From positions 1 to 59,109 of the IMG/VR virus record IMGVR_UViG_3300029992_000006: a DNA stretch of 59,109 nt. One strand, given 5' to 3'. Position 1 is the first letter of the stretch, and each line of letters begins with the position of its first letter. The position numbers and the translations under genes were made by a program. The notes under the pieces were generated by a model. That model was not told the origin of the DNA and made no database searches. It saw only the letters and a list, made by a program, of their open reading frames with translations. This document shows positions 22,601 through 31,846 of this stretch, piece after piece. The stretch comes from a virus.

Positions 22601-25600
22601 GGGCGGCGTTGCTCTTGGCGAGCTTGTTCTGGCTGGCATCGAGGGACTTGGTTAAGCCGTCTATCGTGCCGCCCACAGCCTCGATCCGCTTGGTGTCTTT
22701 CAGCTCGCTGTACAGCTTGGCCTGATCCTTCGGCGGCATCTTATCCCAGTTCTTCAGCAGCCCACGCGCCTGCGCGATGACGGCGCGGTCGCTCGCACTT
22801 TTGGCACCGACGCCAAGTGAGTTAATCTTGGTCTCCACGAGGGACTTGCCCAGAGCGTTGACCTCGCCGTTCTTGTCTAGTCCTCTCGCTTTATCAGCGA
22901 TGGCGTGGTTCGGCACAGCGTCGGCAGCGTCGATCCCGCGCACCGCAGCGGAAACCCTACCGAGATCGTCACCATGCTCTTTGTCGGCGAGGTGGATATT
23001 ATCGTCGTTGGGGTCAATCTCGGTTCTACCTAACCCCGGCTCGCCAGCTTCCTTGATCTGGTCGCCGCCCTGAAAGTCCGGTGCCCAGTCAGCTGGTTTT
23101 ACCCGTTGTGGGTCGCCGCTCTTGACCGCTTCGAATCGAGCGGTCTCCGCGCGTGCGTCAGCCCCGGCCTGGATTCTGTCAGCGCTGGCACTTTTCTGGT
23201 CGGCGTTGACCTTCTCCCACCCGAGGTCGTAAGCGTCAGCCCCTTTAAACCCAGCGGCCTTCATTCTGGCGGTCACTTCATTCAGCCAATGTTTCGCCTC
23301 GGCGGCAGCTTTCGGCCCCAGCCCCTTAGCCGCGCTGACCTTTTTCACGGCTTCGACGGTGGTTTTGATCTCAGCGTCCGACATGCCGAGTTTCTTCTGC
23401 ACCTTGGATACGTTGGCCTGATGGTTGCTCGCCTCCACATCCAGCGTGGATATGGCGCGACGCTGTTCGGCGTTGGACATCGGCTCTTTAGCAGTCTTGC
23501 CGGTGGCGTCGGCCTTGTCCAGCTCACTGCCCATATCAGGCCGCTCAAGCGCCGGCAGATTTTTCAGGTCGCCGTAAGTCACACCCTTGGCAACCACTGT
23601 GCTGTCGCTCGGCTCGATGCGGGCACCAAGGCGATCAGATAGAGCAGCCACGCCCGCATGAAAGTTATCTCGCAGCGCGTGCAGCTTCTCGTTCCTCGCT
23701 TGCGCCGGATCGCCCACGCTCTCGCTGACATCACTGTGGCCCATCTTGCGCTGAATGACACCAGCGATCCGCTTGGCGTCCAGGTTGAGCGTCTTGCCGT
23801 CGCCGCCCTTGACCTCCATGCGGCTGTCGGAGTTCGGGTATTTGTCCGTGTCCAACTTCATGTTCTGCACGTCGTCGGCAGTGAAGGCGTCGCGGCTCGT
23901 GCGCCCCTTCGCCGTGACCAGCCCGTAGTTCTCCGGCTTGCCCTTCGTCTGCGCGTTCAGTTTCGTGGCCGGTACGCCATTCTCTCTGGCGTGGTCCGTA
24001 GCGGAAACCCAGCCGATGGCTGCGTCAGGATGAGCAGCTGCGGCCTGTGCTGCGACATCCGACGCCGTGCTGCGTGTGGCGTCGCCATATTCGGCCTTGT
24101 GGGCCTCGTCACTCAGCATGTACTGCGGGTTCGCCTTGTCCTTGCCCTGGCCGTAATAGTTCGTGTACTCCGGGTCAGTTGCGTCGAACGACGCGCCGGG
24201 GTCTACTCCGGGGGCATCACTCAGCTCGCTCTCGCTCTTGGCCGCGCCGGTAACGGACGAACCTTCGTCGCTGATCTCGCTGCCTTTTTCGCTCTCGAAC
24301 AAATCGCTGACCTGCCGAGGATCGTTGAAGGTGTCCCGCATCACGTTGTCGATATGCTCCGTCAACATCTTGCTCTCGGCAGGATTCAGCCCTCTCGTCA
24401 AGTCGTCGTTAAAATACGACTTCAAATAGGGGATCAACTGATTAACGTAACCGGGCTGCACGTCTTTGTCTTTCAGCATGCCGGTCAGGCTGTCCGTCAG
24501 CGTCTTCTTGTCGCTCGCCGCTTTCATGACCTGATTTACCGCCGTCAGGAAATTGTCTTTGCCCTCCCCCGGCTCCATCTCACCGTACATGTGAACTAGC
24601 GCTGTTGGCGGCTTGCCGTTATCCTGCAGCATATCGGCGACATCCTGCACACGCCACGGTTCAACCTTGCCTGCCTTGGCTTTCGCCACGAACGCCGCCA
24701 GTGTTTTAGCGTCGTCCGCAGCCGCACCTTCAGGAGCGTTGGTGCTCATCATGCTCATGCTGACATCAGGGGGCAGTTCATCCGGCAGCGGCGGCTCATC
24801 AGCAGGCAGGTTCTTCGGCGCTCTCTCCGCACGACGGCGAGCCATCGCTGCATTCGTCGCGTCGTCCTTGGCCTTGATATCGGCCTGCAGCTGGTCCATC
24901 GCCATCATGGCTTCTTCAGGCGGCTTGCCTTCAGCCGCTGCTGCGAGATCGGGAGGCGCGGGCGGAGTGAACACTTTCGTCGCTGCGTCCATGCGCGCAC
25001 CGAGCGGCGCGGACTCCGACGTACCCAAATCATCGGGTGCAGGCACCGCTGGTTTGTCCAGCGCCACCGGCACTCCGCTGCTCTTGCTGACCGCTCCATC
25101 CTTCCCATTGCCGAACACCTTGCTGGTTATGCTGCCGCTGGCGGCTTCACCGGGTTTTGGTTCGGCTTTCGCGCCCCGCATGTCACCGGCAGCGCCCAGC
25201 ACGCCGAACGGCGCACCCATAGCACCGCCCTCAATAGCCGCTTGCTTGTCCTCTTCCAGATCGTTCGACGCGTCGCGGTTAGGGTTTAAATGGCTCGCCG
25301 CCTGATGGCCGATCTCCGTTGACGCAGCCATCGCTGCAGCGTTGCCGGCCACCGCGCCCGGTACGTTGTGGGCCAGTCCCTCAAGGAATGGCGTAGCAGT
25401 TTTAGCAACACCTTCGACGGCGGGAGCCAAGAACTTACTCTCAATCGTGCCAGGGGCAGCAGCCGTAACAAGGGACTGTAGGCCCCCGCCAACGCCTGCG
25501 GTAAGGGTTCGGTCCAGCCACGGCTTTTTAGCCTGTTCTGGGTCGTTTTGCTGGGCCTGAAGCTGCTCTCCGATCATGCCGGGAGCCATACCGGCAGCGT

Positions 25601-25991
25601 TGCCGAGCACCGCGCCCTCTGCGGACACTCCACCGGGGAAATACCTTGCGGCGAGTGCTCCGGCTGCGCCTGCGGCGACGGTCGGTGCCATCGCGCCGAG
25701 GTTGTACATGCCCCAGTTACCGAAGTCGCGAAGGCCATGCACATCGGAGAAATGCTGCACTGCACCTTGAGAGTCAGCCGCAGCTGCCTGCTGGTTGGCT
25801 ACGGACTGCGCACGCTGGTCTGCGGCGAACTGATCGGCCCCTAAGCCCTCACCGGCCTGACCGAGCAGCTGGTGGGTTTGGCTTTTGACGCCTTCCCAGC
25901 CTGCACGGAGACCCTTAACTAATGATCCATCCCCACCCGTCGCGTCCGTGGAGTAGGTCGGAGCTGGCATCAAGTCCTGGAGGCCAGCCAT
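19662..25991 (-). CDS. Giant internal virion protein (2109 aa) with HExxH motif
   Basis: The largest gene of the window encodes 2109 residues and ends the late operon. The start overlaps the stop of the 770-residue gene by one base. An HESMH motif sits at residues 1310-1314 after a SVALHE strand, which looks like a zinc peptidase site. The C-terminal quarter (about 1660-2060), with an N-x-W-S-R-R start and a DPYFALMAHMKSY segment, resembles large polyvalent-protein-associated regions of ejected phage proteins. Long Ala/Gly/Lys-rich helical stretches fill the N-terminal half. It is likely ejected with DNA into the host, acting on the cell envelope or on host proteins; the peptidase activity is inference. 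Confidence 0.75.
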   Translation of the reverse strand: MAGLQDLMPAPTYSTDATGGDGSLVKGLRAGWEGVKSQTHQLLGQAGEGLGADQFAADQRAQSVANQQAAAADSQGAVQHFSDVHGLRDFGNWGMYNLGAMAPTVAAGAAGALAARYFPGGVSAEGAVLGNAAGMAPGMIGEQLQAQQNDPEQAKKPWLDRTLTAGVGGGLQSLVTAAAPGTIESKFLAPAVEGVAKTATPFLEGLAHNVPGAVAGNAAAMAASTEIGHQAASHLNPNRDASNDLEEDKQAAIEGGAMGAPFGVLGAAGDMRGAKAEPKPGEAASGSITSKVFGNGKDGAVSKSSGVPVALDKPAVPAPDDLGTSESAPLGARMDAATKVFTPPAPPDLAAAAEGKPPEEAMMAMDQLQADIKAKDDATNAAMARRRAERAPKNLPADEPPLPDELPPDVSMSMMSTNAPEGAAADDAKTLAAFVAKAKAGKVEPWRVQDVADMLQDNGKPPTALVHMYGEMEPGEGKDNFLTAVNQVMKAASDKKTLTDSLTGMLKDKDVQPGYVNQLIPYLKSYFNDDLTRGLNPAESKMLTEHIDNVMRDTFNDPRQVSDLFESEKGSEISDEGSSVTGAAKSESELSDAPGVDPGASFDATDPEYTNYYGQGKDKANPQYMLSDEAHKAEYGDATRSTASDVAAQAAAAHPDAAIGWVSATDHARENGVPATKLNAQTKGKPENYGLVTAKGRTSRDAFTADDVQNMKLDTDKYPNSDSRMEVKGGDGKTLNLDAKRIAGVIQRKMGHSDVSESVGDPAQARNEKLHALRDNFHAGVAALSDRLGARIEPSDSTVVAKGVTYGDLKNLPALERPDMGSELDKADATGKTAKEPMSNAEQRRAISTLDVEASNHQANVSKVQKKLGMSDAEIKTTVEAVKKVSAAKGLGPKAAAEAKHWLNEVTARMKAAGFKGADAYDLGWEKVNADQKSASADRIQAGADARAETARFEAVKSGDPQRVKPADWAPDFQGGDQIKEAGEPGLGRTEIDPNDDNIHLADKEHGDDLGRVSAAVRGIDAADAVPNHAIADKARGLDKNGEVNALGKSLVETKINSLGVGAKSASDRAVIAQARGLLKNWDKMPPKDQAKLYSELKDTKRIEAVGGTIDGLTKSLDASQNKLAKSNAALAAEGKPRVFPKTEAQVAKAFRDTVKTDAGRDATLERVKASTDAKSLQSAVSRLVDKKGWERDANTKQVVDALNTKISDLIAHDPDQLIGMDPAKQALAGEWKADASKSDTAIGTGRITDAQKAEVAKIINDRLGPLVSRMFSSTMKHAGEFTPQLADGLARAGIKVSVFAKDPGSVALHESMHALFDHMRKMGMKEVNDALAKTASSPSVRGQLRELLKDEPAAWKQCQDSAEERAAYMYQFHEAGKLKVGGEVKGIFQRIGDFIKRTLGIWTSDERAVQIMKYFSSGDVVRNIGDRSAVHNALIRAGRNESLHHIGEAMKPMYNLGQRVLGIGSQGIRDMNIDPLTKMVDLTGQHANRTGEDRGFIPTYTQKARDTMNQLAASLSKFSDADKKAAWAQMQTREKGQVDTPEHAEIKAILRKTLTDVYDGMTKAGVKIGFIKDHTPVQWDAAYIAGHQPEFLKMAAEAIRREGFDGTPQSIMNHLMRNDGNELGIQDVRPDTKPGNVFAKERVFKHFTAAERAPFLIDDPMRVMSSYVHQGIKRAEWAARFDDDNGKINAARQQAILKHGATDEQIKQFDNYMNGVNGSLGSELSPKARRLMSGLMVANNLRVLGLGWFSGMVDPIGIKVRGGTWGDAASAYKDGIFKIAKNLITDSKPDAKDKFAEDMGVIENAMLGHAVQSAYGVTGLGNWSRRVNDMLFKYNLMEQQGRNMRAGAAVAAAKFIARHNDGYNGHSARYMEELGLKKGEAVVKNGELVTDADELREHFKTQGISGDALEAKVDTQVAKMKMAVNTWVDGAVVRPDATKKATWMNDPYFALMAHMKSYTYAFHDTILKRVAHEAAHGNNQPLVALGAYVPVMFAADMMKAYIIGGGSMPAYQQNWDTGDWLAHETSRAGLLSTGQYAADEFNGIRSHGGYLNALGPDVSEIERLARAVGSGGGSSQYANALMPVPFNDWLDTGGKGHSAGGPSEPVSE

Positions 25992-28303
25992 TATTGACCT
26001 CCTTGCATGAGCGAGGAGAATTCGTCGCCTGACGGCTGACCCATGATACGGTCGGAGTTCACCTTGTCGACAATACGACCAGGGATAACCTGACCGGAGC
26101 GTTTTGCCCCAGAGGCATCAGTATAATCTGGCGTCTGGTAGTCACCGTTTGTCATCCTCTTCATACCTACGAGGTTATGGGGCATTACCGTCTTCATGTA
26201 ATCCGCCATGAATGGGTTCCAGGTCGAAGCGTTGGAGTTGATCTTGGAAATCAGTTTGCTCCCAGCCAGCAGCTGCTGGCGCTTCAGCGGATCGAGCGCG
26301 GCATAGCTCTTGATGCCAAGCGCAGCCATTGACTGACCAATGCCAGTTCTCTGCTGCGCCACGGTAGCGTCGTCGAACTTCCCTGGCTCGGAGCCGGGGT
26401 TCTGCTTCTGGAGGTCAGTCGTCAACTGGGTATCGGATTTTTGGTTCTGCTCGAAGTTCTGCGCATCCTGTTCGCGCTTGTTGGTTATATCCTGCTGACC
26501 GAGCAGATCGCGGTGGTTCATCTGCGCGATAGCCATCTGCGCCCGCGCCTGATCACGCAGGGCTGCGGAATTGATCATGCTGGCTTGCACAGTGCTCTGG
26601 TTGTTTTCGCGCTGCACGTCATGGCCGTACATTTCCGAGCCGTAACGGGAGTCGATTTCCCGGCTGCGCAGCCCTTGATCGCCAGTAACCTGTTGTTGCT
26701 GAATGTTCAGCCCCTGCTGGCGCATAGCGGCTTTCTGCATGCCCCCACGGTAAGCGAGATCGGCGAGTGAGTCGCCTTGACCAAGACCACCAGAGTTGCC
26801 TGATTGAAGCCCCCGCCCGGCTGCGAAATCTCGCATCGCCTCACCCGGCCTGTCGTCGGCGTACTGCGTCGGCGCGTAGGCTGCGCGCAGGTTAGCAGCC
26901 ACGGAGCCGGGGGATGACCCCTGCTGCGTACCGGAGCCGGGGGAGAAAAACACGCGCTTCCCGCTCGAATTGGTCATTGAGCCGTAGCCGGGGATAGGGT
27001 TGCCGCTACCATCTGTCGCCATACCGTCTTTACCGACGATGGGGTCAGGAACAGGAACAGGAGCAGAGGCTACGGTCGGCGCTGGGGTGCTGGGGGTCGC
27101 TGGGGTTGTCGGCGCTGGGGTTGTCGGCGCAGAGACAGTATCCGCCCCTCGCGAGTTAGCCTGAGCAGCGAGCACGGCAGCGCTTGGGTTTTGGTCTTTA
27201 TAGTAGGAGTCGGGTCGTCCTGGGGTCTGTGTATCTCCACCCGGCATGTGTGCGGTACCGGCTTCTTGGTGCAGCAGCGGCTGGCCATTCCACCAGCGGC
27301 TTATCGCTTCGCCAGGGCTTGCCAGCCCGTCAGCCAAAGATGGGTTGCTTTTGGTGATCGATTTACCGATCTGATTGCCCATCAACGCCGCACCGCCAAC
27401 GGTAGCAGTGAGCGGGGCGGCAAGCCCACCGGCAAGCGCTGGTACGAAGCTCCCCGCAGACCCAAGCCCGAGCGCAGTACCGCCAGCGAGACGTGTAGAG
27501 TTGTCGGTGTTGACCCCATTCAAGTGCATGTCGCGCGCGGCGTCTGCAGCAGCGTATGTGCCACCCAGTACGCCACCCACGTTCGCGGCTCTGCCCAGCC
27601 AACTACCCATCGAGCGCACCCCATTTGCCGCGCGGGAAACGATACCTGGAGCGGATTCTGTGGTTGTCGATGCGGCAGGAGCGGCCTGCGGTGCGGCACC
27701 GAGGGTAGTGGTCAACTCAGGCGCTGCGGGGGGCGTGGGGGGCGTGGTGGTGATGCTCGGGTTATATCGCGTGTAACCAGCGGCAGGGTCAGCTGCGCGG
27801 ACGCCAGTGGGAGCGGCGAGCGCTGGGTCAGCTGCGAGGGTGTCGAAGCTGCGGGGGCTGACGGTGTAATTACCGGCAGGTACAGGTCCGTGAGCGACGG
27901 TCTCTTGAGCATTCGCTGGGGCGTCGCCGTTGGCTATCTTGCTTGCCATCCAGTCACGGGCCTCGCCTATCATGTTCCCTGCGTCGCCCATAAACCCGCC
28001 GTCAGCCATGTGCTGCATGCCGCCCCGCAGTCCGTTGTTCACAGGCGTGTGTGTGGCGTCCTTCAGCGCATCCAGGTTGGCTTTGCCGACGTGCGCGACG
28101 GTATCAGCCGGCAGCACGTACTCTCCCTTGGAGATCATGGCAGGAACGCTGTCGCTGGTGCCGGTGCCAGGGCCTTGAACAAAGCCCTGCTGGCGAAGAC
28201 CCTGCCCACCGTTAGATAGATGCAGAGGTTGGGTTAAGGCAGGTTGAGTGCTGCGCAGGCCCATCTGGGCCTTGGCTTTGAAGGATTTCTGGATGTTGTT
28301 CAT
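25991..28303 (-). CDS. Large internal virion protein (770 aa)
   Basis: The N-terminal 60 residues contain GTGTSDSVPAMISKGEYVLP, a motif I recall in phage virion proteins near the tail or ejection apparatus. The middle is Ala, Gly, Pro and Thr-rich and hydrophobic (residues about 230-330, with Gly/Ala stretches that could cross a membrane), and the last third is Gln-rich coiled coil ending SLMQGGQ. With the 2109-residue neighbour it is probably ejected into the cell. Its start codon sits right after a hairpin that covers the likely ribosome binding site (28304-28324). Confidence 0.65.
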   Translation of the reverse strand: MNNIQKSFKAKAQMGLRSTQPALTQPLHLSNGGQGLRQQGFVQGPGTGTSDSVPAMISKGEYVLPADTVAHVGKANLDALKDATHTPVNNGLRGGMQHMADGGFMGDAGNMIGEARDWMASKIANGDAPANAQETVAHGPVPAGNYTVSPRSFDTLAADPALAAPTGVRAADPAAGYTRYNPSITTTPPTPPAAPELTTTLGAAPQAAPAASTTTESAPGIVSRAANGVRSMGSWLGRAANVGGVLGGTYAAADAARDMHLNGVNTDNSTRLAGGTALGLGSAGSFVPALAGGLAAPLTATVGGAALMGNQIGKSITKSNPSLADGLASPGEAISRWWNGQPLLHQEAGTAHMPGGDTQTPGRPDSYYKDQNPSAAVLAAQANSRGADTVSAPTTPAPTTPATPSTPAPTVASAPVPVPDPIVGKDGMATDGSGNPIPGYGSMTNSSGKRVFFSPGSGTQQGSSPGSVAANLRAAYAPTQYADDRPGEAMRDFAAGRGLQSGNSGGLGQGDSLADLAYRGGMQKAAMRQQGLNIQQQQVTGDQGLRSREIDSRYGSEMYGHDVQRENNQSTVQASMINSAALRDQARAQMAIAQMNHRDLLGQQDITNKREQDAQNFEQNQKSDTQLTTDLQKQNPGSEPGKFDDATVAQQRTGIGQSMAALGIKSYAALDPLKRQQLLAGSKLISKINSNASTWNPFMADYMKTVMPHNLVGMKRMTNGDYQTPDYTDASGAKRSGQVIPGRIVDKVNSDRIMGQPSGDEFSSLMQGGQ

Positions 28304-28324
28304 AGGGCCTCACGAAGAAGCCCT
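28304..28324 (-). promoter_or_regulatory. Hairpin over the ribosome binding site of the 770-residue gene
   Basis: In the minus direction AGGGCTTC and GAGGCCCT pair with one mismatch around TTCGT, and the ATG at 28303 follows directly. The GAGG part that would bind the ribosome is inside the 3' arm, so initiation should depend on the hairpin opening. TTAGATAGAT repeats lie just upstream (28336-28357). Confidence 0.5.
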
Positions 28325-28361
28325 AATTTTACATCGTTAGATAGATATTAGATAGATGGCA

Positions 28362-28556
28362 CTATACCGAGCCGCCCTTCACGGAGTGAGCGAATATGGC
28401 GACGGACCAAGCGGACCCGAAAGCCGACAAGGCGATGGTTCCGAGAAGTTGCCAGTTGCTGCACTGAGATACATAACTGGGCGCAGCAGCTATCCACATC
28501 ATCAGCATCATGATTGCGGGCATGAGATAAAGGGCTTGGAGGAAACGAGTTTTCAT
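28362..28556 (-). CDS. Small two-helix membrane protein
   Basis: A 64-residue protein starts at ATG 28556, behind AAGGCGC next to the pilin stop; a longer form from 28604 would overlap the pilin gene. Two hydrophobic segments (ALYLMPAIMMLMMWIAA and LLGTIALSAFGSAWSVAIF) suggest a hairpin inserted in the inner membrane. It lies directly after the pseudopilin gene, so a joint function is possible, but it could also be an unrelated small virion or membrane protein. Confidence 0.6.
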   Translation of the reverse strand: MKTRFLQALYLMPAIMMLMMWIAAAPSYVSQCSNWQLLGTIALSAFGSAWSVAIFAHSVKGGSV

Positions 28557-28566
28557 TTTTTGCGCC

Positions 28567-29652
28567 TTATGGGCAGTTAGGCGCTGGATTGCCGATAGGG
28601 ACATTTGTCGGTGTGCAGGAGGCAGGGGGCGATGACACGACCGCGCAGATAGAGCAAGATGAGGGGGTAGCGTTGTTAGTACATGAGCTGGGAGTCGGAG
28701 TTCCTGGTACGCCTAGAGAGGCACATGTGCATATTCCACCCCCGGGCGGGGTACAAGTCGCAGTAACACTGAGCACTGGGGCAGCGGCAGCGGCACAGTA
28801 TGATCTGCACGCCCCCAGCGTCCCCTCGCTCACCAGCGGCTGCAGCAAATCCTGCGGCGACATAAATGCCACCACGTCGTCGAACGGCCCACCGAATGCG
28901 GTCGACAGTTCTGTATATGGCCGCATGATGAAAACTAGCGTCCCTGGGGTCGCATTAGTGGTTTCGTCGGCGTGGTTGACCGGCGCGACAGGCGGCGCTG
29001 TGTTGCGGACTCCTTGCAGCGTCAACGCCCCAAAACCGTTTTTACCGGACGAGAGAATCACCACCACAGCGTTATAAGTGATCGGCACAAGCGCGTCCAC
29101 TCCATCCCCTTGATCGATCTGGATTGTCTGGCGGTTTGAAGTTGCCGAGCTTACGAGGCTAGTGATGTCGAAAGCGTTGGCGGACGCTGCTAATGATGTC
29201 CAGTTCTGGTTGAGATTCTTTGGCATGGGGGGTACCGGCACTGTAACTGGCGCGGGGACGATAGCGGTCGCCGCCGTCGCCACACGGTAGGTAAAGAAGT
29301 TCCCCCATCCATCTTGTGCGATATCCTTCGAAACCCCAAGCGACGCCCAAGGGATTTCGCCATAGGGATTATTGATACATCCACGACCTGCTGGTAGCCC
29401 CAGTATCTCAAGCCCGGTCGGCACAGGTGGAACCGCAGTGCTCATAGCACTCGGGCATGGGAGTCTACCGTTCGTCCGTAAAAACCCGATCAGCGCAATC
29501 TTAATCTGCGCCTGCTTTGAGGCGGTTTCGGCGTAAGCTGAATTATTCAGTTTAGCGATCCATGTCTTGAGGCTCATCGTCAGCATGATGCCGCCGATGA
29601 GCACAACAATAGCCATTTCAGCCAGGGTAAACGCGCGTTGGGGTATTTTCAT
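28567..29652 (-). CDS. Type IV pseudopilin/prepilin-like protein
   Basis: A 361-residue protein starts at ATG 29652, with only a weak AGCAGG site. The N-terminus KIPQRAFTLAEMAIVVLIGG is a prepilin signal: cleavage expected after Ala7, Phe as first mature residue, and Glu at mature position 5. The usual Gly before the cut is Ala here. A conserved block GRLPCP, then PWASLG and DGWGNFFTYRV, matches the body of bacterial minor pseudopilins. The last 90 residues are Cys-rich (repeated CT, TC and SC) and Pro/Thr-rich, with no clear parallel. Possible roles are interference with the host pilus or pseudopilus, or a virion part; both are inference. Confidence 0.85.
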   Translation of the reverse strand: MKIPQRAFTLAEMAIVVLIGGIMLTMSLKTWIAKLNNSAYAETASKQAQIKIALIGFLRTNGRLPCPSAMSTAVPPVPTGLEILGLPAGRGCINNPYGEIPWASLGVSKDIAQDGWGNFFTYRVATAATAIVPAPVTVPVPPMPKNLNQNWTSLAASANAFDITSLVSSATSNRQTIQIDQGDGVDALVPITYNAVVVILSSGKNGFGALTLQGVRNTAPPVAPVNHADETTNATPGTLVFIMRPYTELSTAFGGPFDDVVAFMSPQDLLQPLVSEGTLGACRSYCAAAAAPVLSVTATCTPPGGGICTCASLGVPGTPTPSSCTNNATPSSCSICAVVSSPPASCTPTNVPIGNPAPNCP

Positions 29653-29668
29653 ACCTGCTATGATACAC

Positions 29669-31843
29669 CTACGACGAGCCGCCCGCAGCCGTAAAGTTAT
29701 TGACGTCCGTAGCAATCGCCAACACTTGACCCAGATTCGCTTGAACGGTTTGCGCCAGTACCTGCGCGCCGGCAATGGCATTGTTCGCGTCGATCTGGAG
29801 CAGCGCTTTCGAGTAGTCGTTCGACAGGAACTGGGACTCGTAGGCAGCTTTCAGCTGTATCTCCGCCCCGGCGATCTCGATCTTGCCCAGGCTGTCATAC
29901 GCGCTGGCGACCGACCGGAACGCCTCAGTACGGGCGGCGAACGAGCGGGACTGCGCGTCGTTCGTCAGCGACGTGCCTTGCGCCTGCGCACGATACACGT
30001 CAGAATTCGTCTGAATGATCGCCAGATTCGCCTTCAGGTTCTCCACGGCGATCTGCGTGTTCGCTTCGTTGATCTGCGCCTGCGCCTTGGCATACTCCGC
30101 CTGTACTAGCTGGGCGTCTACTTGTGTTTTGTATATCTCGGCCTGCACCATGTCGCCACGGGTCTGGGCCTCGTACCCCTGCAGCTGCAGGGTCTGGGCG
30201 CGGATCATTTCAGCGTAGGCTTCAACCTGGCAGCGGAACGTGTCGAGCTTCAGGTGCTCCACCTGCGCCAGCCCCTCCAGCGCACTGATATCCGTGCGGT
30301 ACATGTCCACCAGCACCTTCTGCGCTTCGGTCTCCGCGATGTAGGCAGATATCTGGTTGCGCTGCACGTTGACCTGTGTGTCAGCCAGTATCTGCTGAAC
30401 CTGGGCTTCTGTGCGGTACAGCTCGACTGGTATTCTCTGTGCGTCCATCTCGGCAGAGTAGACAGCCACCTGATTGCGCTGCACGTTGACCTGCGTGTCG
30501 GCGAGCATCTGCTGAACCTGGGCGTCCGTGCGGTAAATTTCGAGCGGCAGCTTCTGCGCCTCGATCTGGTCAAGATACAACTGAGCCTGCGTTTTCTGTA
30601 CTTCAGTCTCGGTACGCACCACCTCCAGGCTCAACCGTTGAACTTCCAGCGTGGCGACCGCCGCCCTCACCTCTTCGCCATACGCCTGCACCTGAACGGA
30701 GAACGCCTTCGTGAGCGCGTCGAACTTGGCGAGGCTGGCATTATAGACAGCGATGCCGAACTCAGCAGTAGCCTTCGACGCGTTCAGCGCGCGCTCCATG
30801 ACGGCGCTGTACAGCGCTGTCGTCAGCGCTTCGTACTCCCGCGCCTGATCTATCGTGAACTTCCTGTTCTCCACGTACATGTCGGCGCGCTTCAAGGCTG
30901 TGTCGCGTGACAACGTGCTCATCTTTTCCAGCGTGGCCTGATTGCTCGACGCCATCTGCGCCAGCATCGCACCGGGCGGCATAGCGAAGCCCCGCGCAGC
31001 CATCGCACGGGCAATGTCAGCCGCCGCTGCCACGCCTGCGCGTAGCTCACGATCCTGCGCACGCTGCCAGATCGCCAGCTCGTCGGCTGTCTCGATGCCG
31101 TACCCACCGTTCGCCAAGTCGTTCGCGAGCTTCTGCTGGCCGGCCAGTAGCAGCAGCGAGCTGTACCCGCTCTCACTGAACGCGAACAAGTCCGTCGGGT
31201 CAGGGAGCAGTTCGCTCGGAGCCAGCGCGGTCAATGTCGGCAACGTGATCGACGTGATCGTAGGCATCACGATGTTGTTGAACACTGGCGCTGCCGGCAG
31301 CGTGAGGGCCGGACGCACAGGCGTTGTGACGGCTATGTCCGCGAGCGACGGCACCGAAGGCAACGACACGCTCGGCGCGTTCGGCGCAGTGACTGTGATC
31401 GTCGGCAGCACCGGCACCGTGGGCAGGCTGATCGTGGGGGCGTTTGGCACGACGGGGAAGTCAATCGTGGCGAGCGCGCTTGTGAACGGCGCGGTGCCTA
31501 CCACCGGCGCTACGGGGTTCAACAGAGTCGGTAGGCTGGGTGCGACAAAAGTCGGCGGGGTGATCACCGCGTTCGAACTGATCGGCGTCGGCGCTGTCGG
31601 ACGAGTGTACGCCGGAGTCGTCGCCAGCGTGGGCGGCACGAGAGACGCATCATTCAGCAGGAGCTGAATGCTCGCCTGTAGTGAACTCGTGTTAAGTGTG
31701 TCGGATAGAGTAAATTTGGTGTTCCCCGGTAAATTCGTCAGGGCCGACAGCTGCGTGATAAACGCCTGCATCTGTGTCGATGCTGTCCCAGCTGCGGTTG
31801 CTGCATTCTGCTGCATGCTCAACGGGCTTACATTGTCGCTCAT
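29669..31843 (-). CDS. Large virion protein with Gln-rich coiled-coil repeats
   Basis: The protein has 724 residues. Pro/Thr/Val-rich N-terminal part (about 80-230) is followed by a long helical region. Residues around 425-540 hold three units of about 39 residues with YRTDAQVQQMLADTQVN, YRTEAQVQQILADTQVN and a YRTD end. The repeated coiled coil resembles fibre or stalk proteins of tailed phages. The gene lies between the pseudopilin and the Gly-repeat protein at 31847, and ends at the pseudopilin start. Function in the particle is likely; no catalytic motif is seen. Confidence 0.65.
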   Translation of the reverse strand: MSDNVSPLSMQQNAATAAGTASTQMQAFITQLSALTNLPGNTKFTLSDTLNTSSLQASIQLLLNDASLVPPTLATTPAYTRPTAPTPISSNAVITPPTFVAPSLPTLLNPVAPVVGTAPFTSALATIDFPVVPNAPTISLPTVPVLPTITVTAPNAPSVSLPSVPSLADIAVTTPVRPALTLPAAPVFNNIVMPTITSITLPTLTALAPSELLPDPTDLFAFSESGYSSLLLLAGQQKLANDLANGGYGIETADELAIWQRAQDRELRAGVAAAADIARAMAARGFAMPPGAMLAQMASSNQATLEKMSTLSRDTALKRADMYVENRKFTIDQAREYEALTTALYSAVMERALNASKATAEFGIAVYNASLAKFDALTKAFSVQVQAYGEEVRAAVATLEVQRLSLEVVRTETEVQKTQAQLYLDQIEAQKLPLEIYRTDAQVQQMLADTQVNVQRNQVAVYSAEMDAQRIPVELYRTEAQVQQILADTQVNVQRNQISAYIAETEAQKVLVDMYRTDISALEGLAQVEHLKLDTFRCQVEAYAEMIRAQTLQLQGYEAQTRGDMVQAEIYKTQVDAQLVQAEYAKAQAQINEANTQIAVENLKANLAIIQTNSDVYRAQAQGTSLTNDAQSRSFAARTEAFRSVASAYDSLGKIEIAGAEIQLKAAYESQFLSNDYSKALLQIDANNAIAGAQVLAQTVQANLGQVLAIATDVNNFTAAGGSS

Positions 31844-31846
31844 ACC

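Noticed and set aside
19920-25888. Long plus-strand frames opposite the 2109-residue gene
   Set aside because: They are typical antisense shadows of a GC-rich gene: no start signals, unusual Arg/His/Pro content and heavy mutual overlap.
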